Positions 34,299 to 43,566 of a stretch of DNA of 64,000 nucleotides are shown here, piece by piece; position 1 is the stretch's first letter; every line of letters starts with the position of its first letter. The notes below the pieces were generated by a model. That model was not told the DNA's origin. It was given only the letters and a program-made list of their open reading frames with translations, and searched no databases. A program made the position numbers and the translations under genes. The stretch is taken from positions 62,001-126,000 of the forward strand of contig MU858125.1 in the NCBI GenBank assembly GCA_033297075.1, given 5' to 3'. This DNA is from Rhypophila decipiens. Its lineage: Eukaryota > Ascomycota > Sordariomycetes > Sordariales > Naviculisporaceae.

Positions 34299-35155
34299 TG
34301 CGACGATGCCGCGGTGACTGTGTGTAGGTTGTCGAGTTTGTCTCGAGGTGCTTGTTCGGCTGGTGACGAGTGCCTCGGTCTGCGCAACGTCAGATCAAAG
34401 GTCTGGAGTTTGTGTAAATTAACTCAAGTCAGTCTTGCGGAACAACAGGTATAGAAATGGGAGATGTCCTACTTACCTTTCCAAGCAACACAGGCAAACC
34501 GGCCCGGGCAGATATATGAGTCTGACAGACTTGGCGAATATCGCGGCTGTTGCGAAATCGGCTCGGCTCGCGCTGTAGCCGCAATGCAAGAATCCCGGCT
34601 AGCTTACAACGATACGAAGGGTGGTCTCGTTTCCGTTATCTGGCGGTGCAGTATCCGACAGAACCAGCGTCGTCATCCGCCGCCTGGATGATTGTCGATT
34701 GACGGGGAAGTCGAGATCATCGTGGGCGCGCGTCTTGGCCCTCCCTCTGACCTTATATAATCGCGCATGGCGACCGTCGAGCGAGGCAAGAAGAAGCGGT
34801 CACTGAACCAGTCAAAAGAGATACAAGTCAGTCGATGGTCGCAACATGAAAATGGTCTGTCCTGTCAGCGAACATGATGGTGATCATGCACCGTGATGCG
34901 GGGATGAGGGGGCCCTTTCCGCTGTGCGCCTGGGGTCAACCCCTGAAACCCCGCTAGGGACATCCCGCTCGGGGGCCTGTAGCCGTTAAAGTACGTACCA
35001 TTACAGATAGTAATTACTGTAGAGGTATGTGTACGTTAAATGTACCTTGATGTCCCGCAACGTATGGATCAACCCCCTCCAAGATGGATTTAGATAGTTG
35101 TTGCATTTTACCACGAGTTCCTCTCTCCCCGAGCTTATTGATATCGACCCAGAAC
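34299..35155. other. Intergenic, 0.86 kb
   Basis: Promoter region of the dehydrogenase. A GC-rich segment at 34890-34980 contains short complementary words (GGGGTCAACCCC). No gene. Confidence 0.4.
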
Positions 35156-35686
35156 TCATCTCCAGAGTCCAAGCCTCCGTCCAAGTCTAATGTAAAATTT
35201 CGCAATAGGTATAACAAGCCACTGAAGTGATCGGAATCCAGGAACATACATCCTGACCAACAGAAAAATATAAAGAAAAATCGGCCACCCCAACAAAACA
35301 TCAAATGCCAGCGCAATGATGTAAACCTCCATTTCGCTCCACCCCAACAATTCCAACAGCACCGCAATCAGCACCGACGGCGACAGAGCAATAAATCGTC
35401 GCTTTAGCTTCTTAGACTCGGCGTTCTGTACCAGTAGGTAGTATAGTACCGACCAAGCTGTGAAATGGCAAGCCCAAGTCAAGTAATATCTTGATATCGA
35501 GCTCAACGTCGATTCGTTACTGGGTGGTGGTGGTGGGGCGGGTCTTCTCGATGATATTATGGCATTGAATACTGCTCCCGGGCGTAAATACCACCTAGAA
35601 TTAATTAAACCCCCAGACGTGTTAGCAGGTACCGTACCTAGGTAAGGTAGGCATAAGCTCAAACGGACTCACCACATTATAGCCAT
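35156..35686 (-). CDS. Hypothetical membrane protein with 14-nt first exon
   Basis: A minus-strand ATG at 35686 opens a 14-base exon (ATG GCT ATA ATG TG, 35673-35686). A GTGAGT...TTCTAG intron (35595-35672) joins it in phase to an exon reading WYLRPGAVFNAIISSRRPAPPPPPS and on to the TGA at 35156-35158. The result is about 150 residues. Hydrophobic stretches FTAWSVLYYLLV, SVLIAVLLELLGW and VYIIALAFDVLLGWPIFLYIFLL suggest three or four membrane helices. A second possible intron (GTATGT at about 35250, ending ACATTAG) is a multiple of three without a stop and rejoins the same frame, giving a C-terminus about 20 residues shorter. I do not recognise the family. Confidence 0.5.
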
Positions 35687-36354
35687 TCTCAGCATGTTTT
35701 TGAAGTGTTGCACCCGGGGTTCAAGCCCCACTGGGCCCGGTCGCGGCATTGTTAAATGGTTTTTGTGAAGTTGGATAGCAGTTTGAGTAGAAGCCAGCTC
35801 GAACTTGTCGGGCGGCTCACTATTTGCCCAACATCGCAGGGAGAGCGAAGATGTCTTAGATGCTCGGATTTCGGCTTGTCGATGTTCCGTTTTACTCGTC
35901 AGGCTTAAACGGCCTACTTCTTGTCAGCAGGCGTTTTTAGCCCTGAGGAGTAGCATTTTCTGATGCAGCACAGCACCGTATTAAAATATATAAAGATTAT
36001 ACAAGTGTCTTTAAGCCTGATATGTAACTCCGCGTCATCAATGTTATATAAACCAATGGGCCTCCGTGGTCACGTCTCCAAGCTTGTACCATCCTAGTTT
36101 CCCATTCCCTACCCGCCCCAAAAAGGCCCCGGCGACATTCCCATCGCTGCCGACCCAAGTAATAATAAATAGCTATCCGACGAAAAGAAAGCCACTGTAG
36201 CAAGATGTAATCAATGTACAGGTAGAAAGTATAGGTATGGAAACGAAAGGAAAGAAGAAGAAGAAGACAAACATGACAGTAACCGTTTCACCATCTACAT
36301 GCTGCAGAAAACCACGTATCCAAAGGAATAGCTCCGCCGGCAGATTCCAGCTTA
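35687..36354. other. Intergenic with tRNA-like fragment
   Basis: Starts with a short tRNA T-arm-like fragment near 35711-35742, listed separately. The rest is AT-rich and without a gene. Confidence 0.4.
35711..35742 (+). tRNA. tRNA T-arm / acceptor-like fragment
   Basis: CGGGGTTCAAGCCCCACTGGGCCC contains a B-box-like T-loop (GGTTCAAGCC) followed by a GGGCCC that could be the 3' acceptor strand. Only part of the T-stem pairs, and no 5' half is visible. If related to a tRNA it is a remnant. Confidence 0.3.
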
Positions 36355-37820
36355 TTACTGCGGCCTAGGCGTCGTCACTCCCATCTCGGCCGGATTATAG
36401 TGGTGCCCAACCTGCACATTATTCGAATCCAACTCGGACATATGGCCTGTGTGATGCCCCCCGCTCGAGTCCAACTCGGGCATGGCACCCAGTTGCGGCT
36501 GATATCCCATCGGCGGAGAGGCATGGCCCTGGGGCATCGGCTGCTGCTGAGAATATGTCCCTGGTGGAGGCTGATAGGCGGCGAACTGTTGACCTGGAGA
36601 GACATGACCTGTCCCTGGCGGTTTGCCTGGGTCGTAATACGACTGGTGAGGATCATATGCCGTCGTGACGGTTGAGACACTCGGTGCGTAGGGCGAATTA
36701 GGCGGGTAGGTAGTTGCGACGGGAGGTGGAAAAGGCCCGTTAGGACCACCTGGACCAGTCGCCATGGCCATTTGCGGCGGCGTAGGACCGCCATATTGCG
36801 GGCCGGGGGTGAGTGTCGGCGCTGGGGTAGCCGATTGTCCGGGGTGAGTTGGCGCCGGATCGGTCGGCGCGACGGCGCTGTATTTCTTATTCTTCTTTCG
36901 GATGAGAAGGTAGGCGATCAAGCCGCCGATGATGGCCAGTACCGCCACTCCACCGACTGCGCCGCCTACGATGGCACCAAGGTTGGTCGAGCTGCTGCTG
37001 CTGCCGCTTGTCTCGGGCGTGTTGGTGGCAGGGGCATTTGTCGCGGACGAAGCCGTGGTCGTCGTACTCGACTCGGATGATGAGCTCGAAGTGGACGTGG
37101 TTTTTGTGAGCGAGTCGAGAACCACCCGTGGCTGGTCGATCATGGAAATGATGGTCGGCTCCGGGAAGCACCGGTACATGGACTTTTGAGGAGCGCCAGC
37201 CCAGAGGAAGGTGCCACATGCGCCCCATGAGGATTCCGTGCTGTGAGTAGGTATCAAGTCAGGTCAGGGTCTTCATCGCAGGGCTTATGGTGCGAAACAG
37301 CTGTTTTCGGCGTGTACTTACCAGCAACCTGTCGCAGTCCCAATGCTCACACAGGCGCTTTGCTCATACGCCTGATAGTCCAGACATACTGTATAAAACG
37401 GCATTGAGGTCCCCGAAGTACATCCCACGACATTCTGCCTATTTGTCGCGCAAGTGTAGCCGGATTCGCAAGTAAAGGCGACCGCTGGTTTCTCACTCAG
37501 TCCAAGTCCAATCGGATATTTCGGATAGCAGACTTACAGGAAGACTCCGAAAACCATCCACATGTCTCCTCATTCAACCAGGTGTCCGTGTTCTGCCTCT
37601 CCCTGAGTCCTCTTCGCCCTTTCCTTAACAAGTCCATAGCGGCTTTCTGTCCGGGCGGCTCGGTTGGTCGCGGCGTCCAGCCCGTTGCGTCAGCTTGAGC
37701 ATTTCCCCATCCTGTTTCTCGCGCCGGTAATGGGATGCCCATCCCGAGATCTCTTCCCCAGTTCCATGTCGCGCTCGCCAGGGCAGCCGAAGCCGCCAGC
37801 ACCACCATTGACCGCCTCAT
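36355..37820 (-). CDS. Single-pass surface protein (Mid2/WSC-sensor-like)
   Basis: Three minus-strand exons (37538-37820, 37322-37484, 36355-37240) encode 443 residues. The signal peptide is MRRSMVVLAASAALASA. The ectodomain contains about ten cysteines (ETCGWF, FTCESGYTCATNRQNVVGC, SACVSIGTATGC, ACGTFLW, YRCFPEP). A Ser/Thr-rich stalk then leads to one membrane helix at about residues 236-262 (GAIVGGAVGGVAVLAIIGGL), followed by a basic stop-transfer RKKNKK. The cytoplasmic tail is long and Pro/Gln/Gly/Tyr-rich. Introns start GTAAGT and end CCAG or ACAG. This architecture is that of fungal cell-wall stress sensors and related surface proteins. The ligand or partner is not known, and the Cys domain is not a clear WSC domain. 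Confidence 0.8.
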
Positions 37821-39440
37821 GGCTGTTTTGTTTCTCTGTTAAATGTCGCGTCAACCCGAGGTAAGTTCTCAGCAGTAAGGCTGCGGCCAAAAGACCCAAT
37901 TCCCGGCCTGTGATGTCGTTAGATGGATTTGTATGGAGGATACTCTGCTGTAGAACCTAGAAGGTCTCGAGGAGTTGCATGTGTACAGCGCAACTTGACG
38001 GTAGCAAAGCCAAATCTCAACAGAACGAGGAGAAAACTCGTAAATCCAGGAAGAGGGGGTGAAGAAGGATCTGACCCGACACGGGTGCTGGTCCTGGGGC
38101 TGTGATGCACTAGGACCATCAGGGGCCCTGGCTTCGGGGCAGGACCAATGGACTGGGAGACAGGCTTGGCCCGAGAGCAGCGGTAAGGAGACAAAACATT
38201 GGAGGACTGGGTGATGGAGGGTAGCTAGCAGCGCCACATCTGTACGTCGTGCAGCCTATTAGACCGGGGTGGTCGAGATGTGCTTCTTTGGGAGTCCGAT
38301 TTCTCATCATAAGAGACCATTGAGGGCCTCGATAAGACAGCAGTCTTGCCTCATCACTCGATAAGGATAGTCGCATTGCGAGGATAATGAACCATGAACT
38401 CTCGCGACTCAAGGTGAGATAACAACAGGGAGAAGGAGACGGAGACCGGGTTCACGTCGTTCGTTGCATGCTGCGCGACTTCGAGACTGGGAAATGAGAT
38501 GGGGTTGGGGCCAATCCTGCAAAAATAGAAGCCCGCAGTGTCCAATGAGATCGAGAGGACGATCAATTGACGGAACAGGGGCCCCAACGCTTGACGTGGG
38601 ACAAAAGGTCAGCTTCAGCCTCAGTGGAGATGCGGTTCGGAGGAAAGTGCAGCCGCTTCGTCTTGAAGGCGTCAATACGACCTTATCGTGGCAGTTGAAA
38701 GTTCTTGCCAGGGAAGGGACTGCCGATGGAAAAGTCGGAGAATATCGATTGCTTTAAAACAAAGTATTCCATCGCCAATTGCATGGAGTGATGTTGTTGC
38801 GGGAAGATCCAACGAGGAAGCTGAAACAGCATCTAGAACTAAGCTTTCCATCCAACGGTGATGGTGACCTAATTTAGCGCACCTTGCGGTTGGGTTCTGG
38901 CTGCCGTGGATCCGTCCTGCAGGGACCAACAGCCCTACAGTGCTATCCGTTCTGAGATGCAAGCAAGCAGTGATAAAGAGTAACGCATGCGATTATCTTC
39001 CATCAATTGGTCCTTTGTGATCCAATTTGGATTTAATTAACCTTGAGTTTCCGATTTTGCTGCCTTTGAGAATGGGGTCGTGGTACAAAGTACATACAAC
39101 TGTACTGTACCCCGGGGTCCGGAGCCGGTGTGCGGGGTCTGCTAGCGTGATGGCGGGGAAGCTCAAGCAAACCAGACAAGCTTCTCTCTGTGGAGCTCCG
39201 AGCTTCCCAAGCGGAGGAAAAGTCTGCTGTCTTTCCGTCATAAAATATCGCATGATAACGATTGACCCCTTTTTGGGCATCGATTGTACCTCATCCCACC
39301 CCCTATCTCATTTCAGCACTCCTCGCCTCTTACTACAGTCGGAGTACTCGGTATTCGATTTTGGTTATCTCCTGCCTTCCCCGGGCACAACAACCATATC
39401 AATATCTGGACATAGCACCCCACCAGATCTGAACCCCGCC
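37821..39440. other. Intergenic, 1.6 kb
   Basis: Divergent promoter region between the surface protein (minus) and the GAR formyltransferase gene (plus). Short frames only; nothing supported. Confidence 0.4.
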
Positions 39441-40178
39441 ATGGCCGATCAATGCCGCATCGTAGTCTTTGCCAGCGGCAACGGCTCCAACTTCCAAGCC
39501 CTCATTGACGCAATCGCCAAAGACCAAATCCCAAACTCGAAAATCATCCGCCTCATTGTAAACAGAGGCAAAGCCTACGCCACCCAGCGAGCAGAAAACG
39601 CCGGAATACCCTGGGAATATTTCAACCTCATATCCAACGGCTTCGCTGCCAAAGGTGAAAAGGACCCCCAAAAGATCCAAGAATCCCGAGACAAGTATGA
39701 TGCCGCCTTGGCCGACAAGCTCTTGAACGGTGACTACCGACCGGACCTTGTTGTGCTAGCTGGTTGGATGTACGTCTTTGGAAAGCCGTTTCTTGATCCC
39801 CTTGAGGAGGCGGGCATCAAGATTATCAACCTTCACCCGGGTAAGTGCCAGCTCTTTTCCGCTCGCACCTTTACAAGACAAAATGCTGACTGATCTCAAG
39901 CGCTGCCGGGGAAATATGATGGAGCGGGTGCCATCGAGAGGGCATACGAGGACTTCAAGGCCGGCAAGCTGGAGAACAACAAGACAGGCATCATGGTGCA
40001 CTATGTCATCGCCCAGGTTGATCGGGGCGAGCCAATCCTAACAAGGGAGATTGAGGTTTGCGAAGGAGAGGATCTGCATCAGTTAGAAGAGAAGATACAC
40101 TCTCACGAACACCAGTTGTTGGTGGAGGCGACGGCCAAGGTAGTCGGAGAGATAACTGCCCAGAAGCGCGCGAGGTAG
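39441..40178 (+). CDS. ADE8: Phosphoribosylglycinamide formyltransferase
   Basis: Two exons (39441-39840 and 39901-40178) encode 225 residues, close to the yeast enzyme (214). The intron of exactly 60 bases starts GTAAGT and ends CTCAAG. The start ATG (MADQCRIVVFASGNGSNFQ) sits in a CCGCCATGG context and begins directly with the phosphate-binding loop SGNGSNFQALIDAI. NLHPALPGKYDGAGAI carries the catalytic Asn and His (split by the intron after NLHP), and VHYVIAQVDRGEPI carries the catalytic Asp. The enzyme transfers a formyl group from 10-formyl-tetrahydrofolate to GAR, the third step of de novo purine synthesis, in the cytosol. No neighbouring gene belongs to the pathway, as expected in fungi. 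Confidence 0.95.
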
Positions 40179-40586
40179 GCAGCGCTGTTCTTACCAAATA
40201 AAACCAAGCTTTCGGATATTGATCAATTGCCCAATGGATTTTTGATCCCGGTGGCGGGTGAATTTCAAAAACAAGCTCGGGTTCAACAACTTCTGGATGG
40301 TATGGCAACTTCCCCGGTATCACCTTTTCAGTCCTCCAGACTCCTCCTAAGGCATTGAGGAAGTAAACAAGGGGCGAGTATAAGCCAAATACCAGTATAC
40401 CTTTGGGGAACTATCAGGCAACCTGGCATGGTCTTTTGAACCAACTAATACCCCTGAATTATGCACCAAGGCGACATGATCCATATATAATAGGCCTTTT
40501 TAAAGCCCTTGCTCCATCATGTCCAAACTAAGGACATATGGGGTTAGTTCAACGCGTAGAGAAGGACTAAGGAAGGCCTCAAGAAA

Positions 40587-40622
40587 GATAAAACAAGGCA
40601 TATATCTCTACTCTATAACGCC
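40587..40622 (-). repeat. Inverted-repeat element, left copy
   Basis: Read on the minus strand this element matches 42595-42629 over 35-36 bases, with one substitution and one T indel. The shared core is AGAGTAGAGATATATGCC. It stands about 515 bases before the F-box ATG. Confidence 0.85.
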
Positions 40623-40646
40623 CTTTATTACTAGAGAAATAGGAAT

Positions 40647-40690
40647 AAATACCTTGATTGGCTTCAATAAATGCCTTAACTAGCTCGTAC
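40647..40690 (-). repeat. 22-bp minisatellite, two units
   Basis: Two diverged units (AATAAATACCTTGATTGG and AATAAATGCCTTAACTAG) of the same family as the array after the F-box gene, in the opposite orientation to that array. Confidence 0.8.
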
Positions 40691-41136
40691 TTCCGGTTTT
40701 TTATGTATGTCTCTAAAAGGGAAGTGTCTCATAGGTATACACAGGAAGAAAGAGGCTAGCCAATTATTTACCAACCCCTTCTCATCCGAAATGATTGTTA
40801 AGGTCTGTCATCCTAAGTTTGTTTCCGCTCACGTGATATCGCGTGACTACGTGGAACTTCGACCAGGCAGCCATCGCGTGTTGGGCAGGCACCACAGGCA
40901 CGCTTCCGAAAGTCTGATTTCCTCGATTGAAAAGTTTAATTCGCACCACTCTTTCTCTGCTGCATTCTTGCTCCGTGCCCAACGTCCACTCACCTTCACA
41001 CAATCAATCGCACCTGTCACTTTGAGTCTACAACACTATAACCACGCGTTAACTTGTTCACCAGTACACCCGACCGTCGAGTACACCTTCAGGGCCTCGA
41101 CTTCTCAACCAACTGCCACGCCGAACCAGCCTTGAA

Positions 41137-42579
41137 ATGGCGGACCCCCGTGTCGCTGTCGCCGGCGGCGGCATGCACCCTCAAGCAGACTCACCACTTG
41201 CGATAATTCCCCTCGAGCTCCTCGTTCGCATGACCTACTTCATAACAACCAAAGACCTAGGTGAACTGCGCCTCAGCTGCAAGGTCATAGAGAGAGCCCT
41301 CTGGAACTTCTTTTCACACGAGTTCTTCTCCAAGAAACAATTCATGGCGTCTCCATTAAGCCTCCAGGCTCTCGTGGATATTTCCAACCACGCCAGTTTG
41401 GCTCCCTGCCTTAAGCACGTCATCATCTGCACTGATCGCTACCCTGACAGCGTCTTCGCCCAACCCGATCGCCAGCAGGTGCTGAACCGAACGCGAGATG
41501 AGTACGAAAGCCTTTTATCAACCGGCCTCCTCATGAGTTCTTTGGCAAAGGCGTTTGCGAACCTGCCCAACTTGGAGACAGTCGACATGCGAGATTTTAA
41601 CTCGCCTACACGCAGCCGGGACCAAGCTTGGTGGACCAGCTATGGCGTAAGCAATCTGACTCGCCAGATCGGTTCCCCACCGGCCGTGGATGGTGGTGCC
41701 GACTCTGAAAGCTACCGATTCCGATCGATGCTGTTTCAAGCCATAGTGGCCGCTCTCGGCGTCGCCAATGCCCGCCCAAGTTCGCTCGAAGTCAACATGC
41801 GCTCCCACGCGCTCCACGACAAGGCCTACCTAGTCCCCTCCATCCCCTCCGGCCTCGAGACCCCGATATCTCAGATGCTGGCCGGGCTGAAGAGACTGCA
41901 TGTCTTCCTCCTTCCACCCCATCATCTTACCTGGGACCTGACCAACATCAAGAAGTTCCTGCTCCTCGCGCCAAATCTCACGTGGCTACGCATCAACCTG
42001 TCCAGTCGCTACACGTCCCCTGGCCAGTATGCCGACGCAGTGGAGATGCTCTGCTGGGTCGCTGGTCTCAAATCAGACGGAAAGACCCCGTTATCTCCTA
42101 CTACCGAAGTGCCCACATTCCAACTAGATATGCTAGAGTTAGGCAGCTTCCAGCTAAGACCGGCGGCTCTTCAGGGCATTGCAAGAAGCTATTCAAAGAC
42201 ACTTCAGAGCCTCTCTTTCCGGCGGGTTACGCTTATATCGCTGCCACAGGAGGATGAAGACAAAATCAACCTGTGGGCAGGTCTGATTGGGTCCTTTCAA
42301 AAACTTGGCAATCTGCGCAGGTTAAGCCTGGCACAGCTGAAGCAGGGCAATAACCGAATCAGCCTCCCTCATCCGGATGATGCTCAGGCTGGAAAGCGGT
42401 GTAACGAACGGACTTTCAAGGAAACATCCGGCTTGAAGATTGCCGAGATCGCCGCTGGCATGGTTACCCCTGACTGGCCCGCTCCACCTGCTGAGATGGA
42501 TGTAGATGACGATGAGGAGGATTACGACGAGGATGATGACGATGAGGATGATGACGATGAGGATGATGACGACGCGTAG
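41137..42579 (+). CDS. F-box-like protein with acidic tail
   Basis: A single exon encodes 480 residues from the ATG at 41137. An F-box-like motif lies near residues 20-55 (LAIIPLELLVRMTYFITTKD, LRLSCKVIE). The body has scattered leucine-rich segments (LPNLETVDM, LLLAPNLTWLRINLS, LDMLELGSFQLRPAALQGIA, LGNLRRLSLAQL), as in fungal F-box/LRR proteins that present substrates to SCF ubiquitin ligases. The last 30 residues are almost pure Asp/Glu, encoded by tandem GATGAGGATGATGAC units. A regulatory or degradation role is inferred; no partner is visible. The gene is bracketed by inverted repeats and followed directly by the minisatellite array. Confidence 0.75.
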   Translation: MADPRVAVAGGGMHPQADSPLAIIPLELLVRMTYFITTKDLGELRLSCKVIERALWNFFSHEFFSKKQFMASPLSLQALVDISNHASLAPCLKHVIICTDRYPDSVFAQPDRQQVLNRTRDEYESLLSTGLLMSSLAKAFANLPNLETVDMRDFNSPTRSRDQAWWTSYGVSNLTRQIGSPPAVDGGADSESYRFRSMLFQAIVAALGVANARPSSLEVNMRSHALHDKAYLVPSIPSGLETPISQMLAGLKRLHVFLLPPHHLTWDLTNIKKFLLLAPNLTWLRINLSSRYTSPGQYADAVEMLCWVAGLKSDGKTPLSPTTEVPTFQLDMLELGSFQLRPAALQGIARSYSKTLQSLSFRRVTLISLPQEDEDKINLWAGLIGSFQKLGNLRRLSLAQLKQGNNRISLPHPDDAQAGKRCNERTFKETSGLKIAEIAAGMVTPDWPAPPAEMDVDDDEEDYDEDDDDEDDDDEDDDDA

Positions 42580-42594
42580 GAGGCATGGTTTTGT

Positions 42595-42629
42595 GGCGTT
42601 GTAGAGTAGAGATATATGCCTTGTTTATC
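42595..42629 (+). repeat. Inverted-repeat element, right copy
   Basis: The right-hand partner of 40587-40622, beginning 16 bases after the F-box stop codon and running straight into the minisatellite array. Confidence 0.85.
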
Positions 42630-43455
42630 TATTCAGGTCAATGAAGGTATTTATTCGAGCCGGTCAATGTGTCTATTCCAAGCAATCAGGCATCTATACC
42701 AATTAGGTAAGGAATTTATTCCAGCTAGTCAAGGTATTTATTCAAGCCAGTCAAAGCTTTTATTCGAGCAAGATAAGGCATTTATTCGAGCTAGCCAACG
42801 CATTTATTCCAGTCTACGCTGTCCAGTCAAGGTGTTTATTCAAGCTAGTCAAGGCTTTTATTCGAGCAAGATAAGGCATTTATTCGAGCTAGCCAAAGCA
42901 TTTATTCCAGTCTACACTGTCCAGTCAAGGTATTTATTCAAGCCAGTTAGGGCCTTCATTCGAGCAAGTGAAGGCATTTATTCGAGCTAGCTAAGGCATT
43001 TATTCTAGTCTACACTATCTAGTTAAGGCATTTATTCGAGTTAGTCAAGGCATTTATTCCAGTCAGTCAAGGCATTTATTCCAGTCTACACTATCCAGTC
43101 AAGGTCTCTATTCTAGCTGGTTAAGGCATTTATTCCAGCCAGTCAAGGCATTTATTCGAGCAAGATAAGGCATTTATTCGAGATAGCTACTGTATTTATT
43201 CCAGTCTACACTATCTAGTCAAGGTCTCTATTCTAGCTAGTCAAGGCATTTATTCCAGCCAGTCAAGGCATTTATTCTAGTCTACACTATCCAATTAAGG
43301 TCTCTATTCTAGCCCGGCAAGGTATTTATTCCAGCCAGTCAAAGCCTCTATTCCAGCCCAGTTAGGACCCTTATTCTAGCTCGTCAAGGCATTTTATTCA
43401 ACCCAGTCAAGGTATTCATTCGAGCCAGTTAGGGCGTCCATTCCACAAGAACAGT
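42630..43455 (+). repeat. 22-bp minisatellite array, over 30 units
   Basis: Imperfect tandem units on the plus strand read roughly CCAGTCAAGGCATTTATTC. The GAG/CCAG/CTAG position and the AAGG(C/T) position vary most. At least six units carry an extra 10 bases or so (AGTCTACACTATCCAGT), near 42815, 42905, 43005, 43085, 43205 and 43285, giving a higher-order pattern. The array has no conserved frame and ends about 110 bases before the stop codon of the convergent GH64 gene. Confidence 0.9.
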
Positions 43456-43566
43456 GCCTATATATAAGACAAGATTTGTGGTATCCCATGACCTCACCTG
43501 TCCCTTCCCCAGACATCTCTCCAGACATCTACCTAAATCAGCTAGGCACCTTCCTTGCTATAAACC

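Larger units (their letters stand above)
40179..41136. other. Intergenic with inverted minisatellite flank
   Basis: Holds one half of an inverted repeat (40587-40622) and two minisatellite units (40647-40690), listed separately. The last 400 bases are the likely promoter and leader of the F-box gene; a 142-codon frame there opens without a good start. Confidence 0.45.

Noticed and set aside
39027..39440. In-frame N-terminal extension of GAR formyltransferase
   Set aside because: The domain starts immediately after the ATG at 39441, which has the better context; the upstream part has no conserved features.
40548..40575. tRNA-like A-box (GGTTAGTTCAACGCGTAGAG)
   Set aside because: No B-box or cloverleaf partner follows at tRNA spacing.
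40707..41135. Plus-strand frame of about 140 codons before the F-box gene
   Set aside because: It is in a different frame, is Ser/His/Pro-rich, and coincides with the expected leader of the F-box gene.
42630..43455. CRISPR-like array
   Set aside because: The units are contiguous 22-bp repeats with drifting sequence and no spacers of uniform length, in a eukaryote; it is a minisatellite.
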